Shown piece after piece: positions 34,930 through 44,219 of a DNA stretch of 64,000 nt. Origin of the DNA: Halorutilus salinus (lineage in GTDB: Archaea > Halobacteriota > Halobacteria > Halobacteriales > Halorutilaceae); assembly GCF_026242195.1 (NCBI RefSeq), contig NZ_RKLV01000002.1, forward strand, positions 124,001 through 188,000. Reading direction: 5' to 3'. Under the pieces are notes generated by a model. It worked only from the letters and a program-made list of their open reading frames with translations. It made no database searches and was not told where the DNA came from. Position numbers and translations under genes: made by a program. Each line of letters opens with the position of its first letter. Position 1 is the stretch's first letter.

Positions 34930-36036
34930 TCAGCCAAGTTCGGCGACGACCTCCTCTATGATGTCGAGCGCCTCGCGTAGGTTCTCGCGCGAGTTTGCGT
35001 ACGAGAGACGCGCGTGACCCTCTCCCGCCTCGCCGAACGCCTCCCCCGGAACCGTGATGACGCCTTTTTGCAGGCACGCGTCGACGAAGCCGTCAGGGAC
35101 GCGCGGGAAGGCGTAGAAAGCCCCGCGCGGCGTCGGGCAGTCGATACCCATCGAGTCGAGACGTTCGGTAACGAGGTCACGCCTTGCCTCGAACTCATCG
35201 CGCATCCCCGCAACCGCCTCGTCCGTCCGTTCGTCGTTCAACGTCTCCGCGACACCGTGCTGTGCGGCGGCGTTGGCGCACGCCTGCGCGTACTGATGTA
35301 CCTTCACCATCTCGTCGACCGCCCCCGTCGGTGCGACGACGTAGCCGAGTCGCCACCCCGTTACAGCGAGTGTCTTCGACGCACCGTTTACGGTCACGAC
35401 GTTCTCGCCGAACCGCGCAGGTGAGACGTGTTCGCCGTCGTAGACGAAACGGTCGTAGACCTCGTCGCTGATGAGCGTCACGCCGTGGTCGTCGGCTATC
35501 TCCGCAAACGCTCGCATCTCGTCCTCCGTCTGTACAGCGCCCGTCGGGTTGGCGGGCGAGTTGACGAAGAAAGCCGCCGTTTCGTCGGTGAGCGCCTCCT
35601 TGACCGCCTCGGGTTCGAGGCGCAGATCGTCGGTGAGTTCGACACCGACAGGGTTTGCGTCCGCTACCTTCGTCAGGGCGTCGTACGAGACGAAGCCGGG
35701 GTCGGGTACGAGAACGTCGTCGCCGGGGTCGACGAGCGCCTGCACGGCGACGTGTAGACCTTCGCTCGCGCCCGACGTTACGAGAACCTCGTCGGGCGAT
35801 GCGTCGAAGCCGACGTACTCCGCCACCTCCTCGCGTAACTCGTCGATACCGACGTTGCTCGTATACCCCGCGGCGCGTCCGTCCTTGATGGCGTCCACAG
35901 CCGCCTTCTTTACATGCTCAGGCGTATCGAAGTCGGGCTGTCCGAGACCGAGGTTTATGTCGTCCTCGCCCGCCGCCTCGAAGACGCGCCGTATGCCGCT
36001 GATACGTATCCGTTGGGTTCGCCGGGAAAACTCCAT
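34930..36036 (-). CDS. PLP-dependent class I/II aminotransferase (aspartate aminotransferase-like)
   Basis: A 368-residue fold-type I aminotransferase. It opens with INLGLGQPDFDTPEHV, has the Asn motif FFVNSPANPTGAV, the aspartate in LISDEVYDRF, the PLP-binding lysine in GASKTLAVTGWRLGY, and the C-terminal Arg in HARLSYANS. These fit aspartate/aromatic aminotransferases of subgroup I-gamma, common in archaea; the exact donor cannot be told from sequence. It lies upstream of proC on the same strand but with its own gap of 65 nt. Confidence 0.88.
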   Translation of the reverse strand: MEFSRRTQRIRISGIRRVFEAAGEDDINLGLGQPDFDTPEHVKKAAVDAIKDGRAAGYTSNVGIDELREEVAEYVGFDASPDEVLVTSGASEGLHVAVQALVDPGDDVLVPDPGFVSYDALTKVADANPVGVELTDDLRLEPEAVKEALTDETAAFFVNSPANPTGAVQTEDEMRAFAEIADDHGVTLISDEVYDRFVYDGEHVSPARFGENVVTVNGASKTLAVTGWRLGYVVAPTGAVDEMVKVHQYAQACANAAAQHGVAETLNDERTDEAVAGMRDEFEARRDLVTERLDSMGIDCPTPRGAFYAFPRVPDGFVDACLQKGVITVPGEAFGEAGEGHARLSYANSRENLREALDIIEEVVAELG

Positions 36037-36079
36037 GCCCTAAGAAGCGCGACGCAACGAATATATCTGTCGTCCTGCG

Positions 36080-36742
36080 TCACCTACCGCCGCCGTACAG
36101 ATCCCTGTCCTTCTCACTCGTCTCGTACTTCATGAACGACGAAGCGACGATAACCAGAGCGCCCGCGACGGCGACGTACAGACCGATTTGAAACTCCGAG
36201 AAGAGTATCTCCGTAGGCGTCCCGTCCGTGACGAGACCCAGTATGTAGCCGTACCCCGCCGCACCGAAGAGGACGACGTAACCGCCGAGATGGTGGAGTA
36301 TAGACGCGAAAGCCCCTGCTATCACCACCGACGCGAAGAGCAGGAGGGTAAAGCCGCCCGCGAGGTCGTCGCCTGAGAGCGTCTGTAGCGTCAAGCTTCC
36401 CTGATACAGACCGTTGATAACCGAGACGAAAGAGTAGCTCGTCCTTTCGGCACCCAGCTTAACCGGTAGACGGACGTACGGGAGAGCGAGCGACCCCAGC
36501 GTGACCAGAACCCCGATGATACGTACCCTCGCAGGCGTATCCGTCTCCGTGACAGCGCCGCTTCCGGTTTCGAGGCTTTCGCCCGTCCCTCCGAACGCCA
36601 TGACGACGCCGGTCACCGCCGTCACGAAACCTCCCATCACGCCTAATATCCGTGTACCTGACCCCTGTCCCCCCGAACGCGCCCCTATGACGACGAACAC
36701 GACGCCCGCCGCGATGAGCGCGAACCCCAGGCTCTTACGCAT
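36080..36742 (-). CDS. multi-pass membrane protein of unknown function
   Basis: A 220-residue protein with about six hydrophobic segments (SLGFALIAAGVVFVVIGA; ILGVMGGFVTAVTGVVMAFG; RIIGVLVTLGSLALPYV; GGFTLLLFASVVIAGAFA; GGYVVLFGAAGYGYILGL; QIGLYVAVAGALVIVASSF). An extracellular Ser/Thr/Glu loop separates TM2 and TM3. No family recognised. Upstream lie a TATA element and three 20-bp repeats, which suggests specific regulation. Confidence 0.7.
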   Translation of the reverse strand: MRKSLGFALIAAGVVFVVIGARSGGQGSGTRILGVMGGFVTAVTGVVMAFGGTGESLETGSGAVTETDTPARVRIIGVLVTLGSLALPYVRLPVKLGAERTSYSFVSVINGLYQGSLTLQTLSGDDLAGGFTLLLFASVVIAGAFASILHHLGGYVVLFGAAGYGYILGLVTDGTPTEILFSEFQIGLYVAVAGALVIVASSFMKYETSEKDRDLYGGGR

Positions 36743-36762
36743 ATCTTCGAAAAAGACCCCAC

Positions 36763-36772
36763 CGAATAAAAG
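36763..36772 (-). promoter_or_regulatory. TATA box of the 36.1-36.7 kb membrane gene
   Basis: CTTTTATT on the minus strand lies about 21-30 nt before the ATG at 36742 and just downstream of the three 20-bp repeats. Confidence 0.55.
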
Positions 36773-36780
36773 CTTGCGTC

Positions 36781-36840
36781 CTCCGTCGGACGGTGTTCTC
36801 CTCCTTCGGACGGTGTTCTCCCCGATCGAGCGGTGTTCGG
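36781..36840. repeat. three tandem 20-bp repeats upstream of a membrane-protein promoter
   Basis: Three adjacent 20-nt units begin at 36781, 36801 and 36821. Units 1 and 2 differ by one base; unit 3 keeps the CGGTGTTC core with changes at its ends. The first unit contains CCGTCGGACGG, a near-perfect dyad. They sit just upstream of the TATA box of the membrane gene. The remaining gap to 36975 shows no gene. Confidence 0.75.
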
Positions 36841-36975
36841 ATAAGCCGCTTTCGCAGGACGGAAAGCAACCGGCTGACCGTCTCTTGACCGTACCGGTAT
36901 ACGGTTTACAGATAACTTCAGATATCTTTGTGACAGAACCACGCGGTTCTGGCTTTCCCTACCTGAACACCGCCC

Positions 36976-37896
36976 TCAGCCGTCCTCTGTCTCAACGTCG
37001 TGACCGCCGAACTCGTGGCGAAGGACGGCGAGAACCTTGTCGGCGAACGTCCCCTCGTCGCCGACGCGCGAACGGTAACGCGCGAAAAGCGACTGCGCGA
37101 TACCCGTTGCGGGTACGTCGTTCTCTATCGCAGTCTCGACCGTCCACCGTCCTTCACCTGAGTCGGGGACGTGCCCCTTGACGCCTTCGAGACGCGGGTT
37201 ACGTGCGAAGGCACGGCGCGTGAGACGGGTGAGACGTGACTCGACGACGCTTCCGTTCGACCAGACCCGCGCGACGTCTTCGAGGTCTATGTCTTCGTAC
37301 TCCCCCTCCGCAAGGAGTTCGAAGCCCTCGCCTATCGCCTGCATCATGGCGTACTCGACGCCGTTGTGTACCATCTTGACGTAATGCCCCGCGCCCGGCG
37401 GACCGAAATGCTCGTAACCGCCTTCGACGCTCAGGTCGTCAAAAAGTGGTTCGACGCGTTCGTACGCGTCGGCGTCGCCGCCGATCATGATCGAAAGACC
37501 TTCGAGAGCGCCCGACGGACCGCCGCTACATCCCGCGTCGAGGAGCGCAACCCCTTCGTCGGCGAGGAGTTCGGCGCGTTCGCGCGTCCTTCGGAAGTCG
37601 GAGTTGCCCGCGTCGATTACCGTATCCCCTTCTTCGAGCGCGTCGGCGAGCGCGTCGGCCGTCTCGTCCACGGGTTCGCCGTGGGGAACCGACATCCAGA
37701 CGGTACGCGGAGGTTCGAGGGCGTCGGCGAGCGATTCGACGTTCTCCGCACCCTCACAGTCGGCGTCGTCGACCGCCGACCCCACGGCTTCTTCGTCCAC
37801 GTCATACCCGACGACGCGGTAGCCCTGACCCACGAGGTTCTTAGCCACGTTGCTACCCATCTTTCCGAGACCGATGACGCCCAGTTCGTCTTTCAC
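36976..37896 (-). CDS. gnd: decarboxylating 6-phosphogluconate dehydrogenase, short (NAD-type) form
   Basis: A 306-residue 6PGDH of the short class. GVIGLGKMGSNVAKNLV is the dinucleotide fold; DAGNSDFRRTRERAELL, DAGCSGGPSGALEGLSIMIGGD (with the GGPSG motif) and YVKMVHNGVEYAMMQ (catalytic Lys and substrate-binding HNG) are diagnostic. It converts 6-phosphogluconate to ribulose 5-phosphate, the oxidative pentose phosphate step used by haloarchaea. The start is a GTG at 37896 overlapping the upstream dehydrogenase stop (GTGA). Confidence 0.92.
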   Translation of the reverse strand: MKDELGVIGLGKMGSNVAKNLVGQGYRVVGYDVDEEAVGSAVDDADCEGAENVESLADALEPPRTVWMSVPHGEPVDETADALADALEEGDTVIDAGNSDFRRTRERAELLADEGVALLDAGCSGGPSGALEGLSIMIGGDADAYERVEPLFDDLSVEGGYEHFGPPGAGHYVKMVHNGVEYAMMQAIGEGFELLAEGEYEDIDLEDVARVWSNGSVVESRLTRLTRRAFARNPRLEGVKGHVPDSGEGRWTVETAIENDVPATGIAQSLFARYRSRVGDEGTFADKVLAVLRHEFGGHDVETEDG

Positions 37897-38996
37897 ACAG
37901 CCACCTCCTCCGTCGACGCGACGGCGTCGCGTTCGAAAGCCTCGACGGCGTCGGCGTCCTCGACGGGGTTGGTGATATCAACAGCCTCGTTGTACTCCCA
38001 GACGGGTTCGTAGACACGGCGCAGACGTTCCTCGTTCACCCACGTACCTCCTCCGTCGACTGCGTCGGTGAGTTCGTCGACAAGCACCTCGTACGGTATG
38101 GGTCCCGTCGGCTTCCCCGACTCTACGACACGTCCGCCCTCGCGCCAGACCCATTCGCCGCGGTAGTCGGTCTCGAACTCGTCCTCGGAGTCGGCGTATA
38201 CGAAGTCGACGTGTCCGCCTCCTGCGAGTTCGAAACGCATCCTCTTGTGCGTCTCGCCGAAGCCCTTGCCGACGTTTACTGTCGCGGTCGCGCCGTCGGC
38301 GAACATCTCTCCGGAGACTCCGAACTCAGCCTGCGCCGCCGTTGCACGCGACGAGTACTCGGGTTCCACGAGGTACGGCGTGCCGTCGCGGAACGACAGC
38401 GTACCCCCGCACGCGACGCCGAGAACCTCTATGGGATGTACCCAGTCGAGCATCACACCGCCGTTCTGTGGCTCGAATAGCCACGCGCGTCCCGCGTCCT
38501 CCTCGCTGTACCCTTCCATGAACGTAGCCTCGACGTGTTCGACGCCGCCGTCCGCCGTCGCGCGTTCGAGAACCGGCGGCATAACCTTCGTCGGCACCTT
38601 GTTGAGGTAGTGGAGATGTAGGAACGACGAGTCCCATCTTCCGTCGAGAACGTCGACCGCCTCCTCGAAGCCTTCGCGGTCCGCCGCATACGACTTCTCG
38701 GTGACGACGAACTTACCCGCGTCGAGCGCCTCGCGCGTCTGGCGCAGATGGTACTCGATGGGACTCGCCACCTGAACAACGTCGACGGAGTCAAGGAAAC
38801 CGTCGGGGAGGGCGTCGCCGGCGTCTATCTCATAATGCCTTCCGCGCGGCACCCCGATAGCTCCGAGAAGCTCCCTCTTCTCGTCGTACGAAAGCACGTC
38901 GACGGTCGCGTGTACCTCAAACGGGTCGTCGGTGATGCCCTTAACGAGCCTTTTTGACCAGTGACCCGCGCCCACTATCCCTATACGGTGTACCAT
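37893..38996 (-). CDS. Gfo/Idh/MocA-family oxidoreductase coupled to gnd
   Basis: A 367-residue protein with an N-terminal Rossmann domain (RIGIVGAGHWSKRLVKGI) and a C-terminal alpha/beta dimerisation domain (GGVMLDWVHPIEVLG, containing the DxxxH-type active-site arrangement). The usual EKP motif is EKS here (VVTEKSYAADREG). Substrate unknown; family members oxidise sugars and sugar phosphates. Its translational coupling to 6-phosphogluconate dehydrogenase suggests a sugar-phosphate or gluconate substrate, possibly glucose 6-phosphate. A small Met/Gly-rich gene ends 1 nt upstream. Confidence 0.82.
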   Translation of the reverse strand: MVHRIGIVGAGHWSKRLVKGITDDPFEVHATVDVLSYDEKRELLGAIGVPRGRHYEIDAGDALPDGFLDSVDVVQVASPIEYHLRQTREALDAGKFVVTEKSYAADREGFEEAVDVLDGRWDSSFLHLHYLNKVPTKVMPPVLERATADGGVEHVEATFMEGYSEEDAGRAWLFEPQNGGVMLDWVHPIEVLGVACGGTLSFRDGTPYLVEPEYSSRATAAQAEFGVSGEMFADGATATVNVGKGFGETHKRMRFELAGGGHVDFVYADSEDEFETDYRGEWVWREGGRVVESGKPTGPIPYEVLVDELTDAVDGGGTWVNEERLRRVYEPVWEYNEAVDITNPVEDADAVEAFERDAVASTEEVAV

Positions 38997-38997
38997 C

Positions 38998-39309
38998 TCA
39001 CTCCTCTACGGCGTCGGCTATACGTTCGAGAGCCTGCCTTGCCTTGACGACCTCGACGCGTAGCTCCTCAACCTCGTTGACGAGACGTTCGTCACCGCCT
39101 TCGCCGCGTCCGCCCGGACCTCCGGGACCGCCGCCCATCATACCGCCCATTCCGGGTGGCATTCCTCCGCCCATCATACCTCCGCCTCCCATCATACCGC
39201 CCATTCCGCCGGGACCGCCTTCGCCCTCTTCGCCGCCTTCCATCATCTTCTTCATCCGTTCGCGCGGAGAAAGCTCTTCCTCGTCTTCGTTTTCGTCCTC
39301 TTCGGACAT
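38998..39309 (-). CDS. Gly/Met-rich low-complexity protein of unknown function
   Basis: A 103-residue protein in three parts: an acidic N-terminus (SEEDENEDEEELSPRERMKK), a central ~45-residue stretch of Gly, Met and Pro with repeated GGMM and GGGM units, and a C-terminal helical segment (ERLVNEVEELRVEVVKARQAL) that looks like a coiled coil. The Met clusters could bind Cu(I) or form a flexible hydrophobic surface; nothing proves either. Its stop is 1 nt before the Gfo/Idh/MocA gene, so it heads that operon. Confidence 0.65.
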   Translation of the reverse strand: MSEEDENEDEEELSPRERMKKMMEGGEEGEGGPGGMGGMMGGGGMMGGGMPPGMGGMMGGGPGGPGGRGEGGDERLVNEVEELRVEVVKARQALERIADAVEE

Positions 39310-39414
39310 ACGTACCGGTTCGGCTTCCGACGGGTTAAATCTTCATAACAACGCCGCCCTCTGAGTCCTGTTTAGCGGAAAGAGTTATAACGTAGGCGTA
39401 ACTCCGACGTAACG

Positions 39415-40227
39415 ATGAGCGTAGAAACCAGAGGTACACTAAAGGAGACGATCGAAAAGCTGGTATCGAAGAACGGCGCGGTCTTCTTCGCCATGTTTTC
39501 TTTCTCCTCGCTTCTGTTCTTCATCGCCGTCGAGAGCCGCGCCGCCGCGACCACAGCGACAGGACCTCTGGACGACATACTTCCGACGCCGTTCATAGAG
39601 CCGGGCGCTCTCGCCTTCCCGATGCCTCGTATGTACGCCGTCCTTCTCGCACTCGTCGCCCTCTTCATCGGCTCCTACTTCGCCGTGATAGCCACGCGCG
39701 TCTTCGTGAACCGAACCGCGGGGATCCCGAACGACGCCTACGCCGAGAACATCGGCAAGGTGACCGTAAACATGTTCCTCGGGACGCTCGCCTTCGCCCC
39801 GCTGTTCATAGGCGGTCTGTTCCTCCCGGCGCTCGCATACGTCTCGGTGTACGGCTTCGGTATGTCGCCCCTTCTCGTCGTCGCCCTCGCACTCGGTGTC
39901 CTACCTGGCGCTTTCGTCGCCGTCTCGTTCGCGTTCTACGTACCGTACACGACGGTCAAGAGCGAGGACTTCATAGAGGCGTACAGCCTTAGCTGGGGCA
40001 TGTCGTCGGGTAACCGCCTCTCTCTCTGCGGATTCTTCCTCGTCTTCCTCGTCTTCTTCGTCGTCGCCGCCGCCGTTGGTCTCGGAGCGTACGTCTTCCT
40101 CTGGGGCTTCTCGACGCTCGTCGCACAGCTAATGCTCGCGTTCGGTGCCTCGGCGGCGCTCGTATTCACGCTGTCGCTCGTCGCAACAGTCTACCGTAGG
40201 CACCACGGTGTAGAAGAAACAGCCTGA
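39415..40227 (+). CDS. multi-pass membrane protein, DUF7847-like, without zinc ribbon
   Basis: A 270-residue protein with about six membrane segments. Its central and C-terminal halves parallel the zinc-ribbon protein at 44.2-45.1 kb: AYAENIGKVTVNMFLGTLAF against AYRRNIGTATLNGIVAGFVF, and EDFIEAYSLSWGMSSGNRLS against ENFLESLSSSWELTEGRRIS. The two are therefore paralogues, one with and one without an N-terminal zinc ribbon. The family resembles glycerophosphodiesterase membrane-domain-like haloarchaeal proteins (DUF7544/DUF7847); role unknown. Confidence 0.7.
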   Translation: MSVETRGTLKETIEKLVSKNGAVFFAMFSFSSLLFFIAVESRAAATTATGPLDDILPTPFIEPGALAFPMPRMYAVLLALVALFIGSYFAVIATRVFVNRTAGIPNDAYAENIGKVTVNMFLGTLAFAPLFIGGLFLPALAYVSVYGFGMSPLLVVALALGVLPGAFVAVSFAFYVPYTTVKSEDFIEAYSLSWGMSSGNRLSLCGFFLVFLVFFVVAAAVGLGAYVFLWGFSTLVAQLMLAFGASAALVFTLSLVATVYRRHHGVEETA

Positions 40228-40579
40228 GGGGGTTACTCGCCCGCTACCAATCCGCCGACGACGCCCCCTATAATCGACAGCACGAACGAGGGTATCGCTA
40301 TTATTATGACCGCGATTAGACCTATCCCGCCAGCCGCCGCGCCGGCACCCGCTCCGCCAACACCGCCGGGTAGGAACGACCCGATCAGTCCGCCCGCAAC
40401 CACGAGTAGGATTGCCAGAGGTATCAGGAATGCTATCGTGACCAGTGCGCCTATCTTCGCACCGCCACCGGCACCTTCCTTCTGCAGGTACCCTCCCAAA
40501 CCACCACCTATCGCAGGGCTTAGAAGGTTCAGCACCGGTATGAAGCCGACTATTATCGTCACCACAGCGCCTATTATCT

Positions 40580-40619
<40 letters not shown>

Positions 40620-40744
40620 TGAACGATAGTGAACGAGTAGCGTTAACGAGAACGGAGTTCTCGTTTGCACATCAGAACGCGGAGCGTTCTGAGGACGCAG
40701 TAGGGAGGGGATACGCCCGACAGACAGTTGAATAATCAAAAAAC

Positions 40745-40753
40745 CTTAATAAT
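40745..40753 (+). promoter_or_regulatory. TATA box of the first tnpB
   Basis: CTTAATAAT lies 26-34 nt before the tnpB ATG at 40779. Confidence 0.5.
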
Positions 40754-40778
40754 ACAGTCTAACATATATCCAGATAGA

Positions 40779-42134
<1,356 letters not shown>

Positions 42135-42355
42135 GGTGTTCACCAGCGTATTCCCCTTCATCCCTCCCGCTACATCTGACTCTGTGCCGGAATCCTGTCT
42201 AACTCCACATTCCGGACATATCTCTGCCTCGCTCTTTATCTCTTCACCGCAACTTTGACAGTATGCTGACATCTCCCCGAAATAAACCCATCAGATAATA
42301 AAACTTTCGCCGACAAACCAAAACAGTCCACATACTCGGTTCCTGAGGAGCTTGC

Positions 42356-42676
42356 TTAGTCTACGTACTTTCTCTGGAACTCCTCTTCCGACTTGGTCAG
42401 GTAAAGAATACCCTCTATGAATCCTATTATCCCTGGTATGAGCGTCCAGAAGAAGATGAGGTAGAGTATACCCTGTCCTACCTTTCCGAGATAGAACTTG
42501 TGTACACCGAATCCACCGAGGAGGATTGCGAATATACCGGCTACCGTTCTGTCCTTGTCGTAGTCGCCAGTTCTACCTCTGTGTCTAACCCCACACTCCG
42601 GGCAGATTTCGGCTTTCTCCTTTATGATTTCCCCACAGCTACTACAGTATACCTCGTCGGCTCCTTTTTTTGACAT
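42356..42676 (-). CDS. zinc-ribbon TM2-domain membrane protein
   Basis: A 106-residue protein: an N-terminal zinc ribbon (CSSCGEIIKEKAEICPECGVR), a short charged linker and a TM2 domain (AGIFAILLGGFGVHKFYLGKVGQGILYLIFFWTLIPGIIGFIEGI) with the family's GxxGxHxFYLG turn between two membrane helices. The zinc ribbon is nearly identical to those of the split DUF5518 gene and the 44.2-kb gene. The ATG at 42676 is chosen; the longer frame to 42748 reads into the second TnpB element's left end, which may have replaced its promoter. Confidence 0.85.
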   Translation of the reverse strand: MSKKGADEVYCSSCGEIIKEKAEICPECGVRHRGRTGDYDKDRTVAGIFAILLGGFGVHKFYLGKVGQGILYLIFFWTLIPGIIGFIEGILYLTKSEEEFQRKYVD

Positions 42677-42749
42677 ACGAACCAAAACGATGGGGCTGTA
42701 CAGGCGGTACAAGGTGACTGCCCCGGGGCTGAAGCCGACAACACACAAT

Positions 42750-42759
42750 CTTTAATACA
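42750..42759 (+). promoter_or_regulatory. TATA box of the AbrB-like gene and second tnpB
   Basis: CTTTAATACA lies 31-40 nt before the ATG at 42790. Confidence 0.5.
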
Positions 42760-42789
42760 ACTAAGTGTGAGTCATTCATAGTGGGTTCG

Positions 42790-42909
42790 ATGGAATGCTA
42801 CCCAAACCTCAGAGAACGCGGGCAAGTCACAATTCCAGGAGAAGTCCGTGAAGCTCTTAATCTGGAGGAGGGCGACCAGCTGAAACTCACCGTTGAAAGA
42901 TTAGACTAA
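42790..42909 (+). CDS. 39-residue AbrB/SpoVT-type DNA-binding protein in a TnpB element
   Basis: A short frame from ATG 42790 to TAA 42907-42909. Its core RERGQVTIPGEVREALNLEEGD matches the swapped-hairpin AbrB/MazE/SpoVT fold (G-x-V-T-I-P-x-x-x-R), which binds DNA as a dimer. It ends 5 nt before the tnpB start, so the two are co-transcribed; it could repress the element's promoter. The same arrangement is common next to haloarchaeal tnpB genes. Confidence 0.75.
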   Translation: MECYPNLRERGQVTIPGEVREALNLEEGDQLKLTVERLD

Positions 42910-42914
42910 CAACG

Positions 42915-44153
42915 ATGAAACATACGCTTCGCTTCCGTGCGTACCTACCTGACGACGTAGCTAGCGAAGCGTGGCGACACATCGACATTCTCCGACAGAT
43001 TCGCAATCATGCTGTCCGAGACTATTATTACAGTGACTACAACGACCGCCCATCTGACTACGACCAACACGACAAACTCACAGACTGGACAGACCGATGG
43101 TCAACCTTTGCAGAGCCATCACGACACGCCGCACAACAGGCGATTAGCCAAATCCACAGCGATCTGGAAACGCTTCAAGAACGGCGAGACAACGGCTATA
43201 AGGTCGGGAGGTTGCAGTGGCAAGGTGCAGGCGAATTTCGGTCGGTGTCGCACAACCAGTCCAGTCGCTTCAACGTGGATTACAACACGGGCGACGACCG
43301 ACTCGTGCGACTCCGACTCGAAAAGATTGGCTGGTTCAAAATCCGAGCAGAACGCGACGTGCCAACAGCAGGTGAGATTGACGAGGTTATTCTCAAAAAA
43401 GAGAGAACCGGCGAGTGGTACGTCTCACTTGTTACCTCTGTAGAAGACACACCTAAAAAACCGGCACTCAGTGAGATTGAACCTGAGAACTGTGTTGGTG
43501 TTGATCTCGGCATCACCAGCTACATCCACACGTCAGAGAACCTGTCTGTGGACACGCTTGACCTATCCGATGAGTATGACCGCTACGCACGTGAGCAACG
43601 GGAACTTGACAGGAAAGAACACGGCTCTGCCAACTGGGAAAAACAACGACAGAAAGTAGCTAAGGCGAAGCGTGCAATCAAGCGGAAGGTACTAGACTAC
43701 CAGCACAAGATCACAACGTGGCTCGTTCGGGAGTACGATGTTGTAGCCGTTGAGAACTTGGACGTGAAGCCGATGCTGGAAACCAGCCAGAGTGCGAAAA
43801 ATAAGCAAGACGCCGCATGGTCACGCTTCATTGAACTACTGGAGTACAAGGCTAACTTGCACGGAACACACGTTGAAAAAGTGAACCCAGACGGCACGAC
43901 CAAAGAGTGCGCGGTTTGTGGTGTCGAGACGGACAAGCCACTCTGGGTACGCGAGCATTCATGTCCAGCATGCGGCCATACCGAAGACCGCGACCTCAAC
44001 GCGGCAAAGAATATTCTCAATCGTGGTTTGAAGCAGTTAGGGGCGGGACGCTCCGAATCAACGCCTGTGCAGACTGCGCTCCCTACGTTCACCCCTCAGC
44101 GAGAGGCGGTGGATGCAAAGCGCGTCGTTGAAGCAGGAAGCCCCGGGGCTTGA
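42915..44153 (+). CDS. tnpB: TnpB, RNA-guided nuclease of an IS1341-type element (second copy)
   Basis: A 412-residue TnpB of a different subgroup from the first copy. All three RuvC acids are visible: CVGVDLGITSY, VVAVENLDVKPML and DRDLNAAKNIL. The C-terminal Cys4 zinc finger is complete (CAVCGVET...CPACGHTEDRD), and the N-terminus has LRFRAYLPDDVASEAW and RNHAVRDYYY. It is likely functional as a nuclease. The coding end runs into the right-end stem-loop, where the guide RNA would be produced. Confidence 0.92.
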   Translation: MKHTLRFRAYLPDDVASEAWRHIDILRQIRNHAVRDYYYSDYNDRPSDYDQHDKLTDWTDRWSTFAEPSRHAAQQAISQIHSDLETLQERRDNGYKVGRLQWQGAGEFRSVSHNQSSRFNVDYNTGDDRLVRLRLEKIGWFKIRAERDVPTAGEIDEVILKKERTGEWYVSLVTSVEDTPKKPALSEIEPENCVGVDLGITSYIHTSENLSVDTLDLSDEYDRYAREQRELDRKEHGSANWEKQRQKVAKAKRAIKRKVLDYQHKITTWLVREYDVVAVENLDVKPMLETSQSAKNKQDAAWSRFIELLEYKANLHGTHVEKVNPDGTTKECAVCGVETDKPLWVREHSCPACGHTEDRDLNAAKNILNRGLKQLGAGRSESTPVQTALPTFTPQREAVDAKRVVEAGSPGA

Positions 44154-44219
44154 CCCTGGGGTGGGTTCACATAATCTCTTTGCAGAAGGTTTGAGTAACA
44201 CGTTGCCGAAGGGAGCGGT

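Larger units (their letters stand above)
42690..44170 (+). mobile_element. second IS1341-type TnpB element with an AbrB-like mini-gene
   Basis: The left end is near 42690, with TGTAC..GTACA (42697-42711) and GCCCCGGGGC; the right end is the GC-rich stem-loop CCCCGGGGCTTGACCCTGGGGTGGG ending TTCAC at 44166-44170, the same terminal five bases as the first element. Inside are a 39-codon AbrB-like gene and tnpB. There is no tnpA. The left boundary is uncertain by tens of bases. Confidence 0.65.

Noticed and set aside
39110-39230. Short tandem CCGCC/CATCAT repeats resembling a minisatellite or CRISPR
   Set aside because: The repeats are codons of the Gly/Met-rich protein; unit lengths are irregular and there are no spacers.
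42790-42915. AbrB-like frame as an antitoxin of a toxin-antitoxin pair
   Set aside because: The downstream gene is tnpB, not a toxin, and the pair lies within IS ends.
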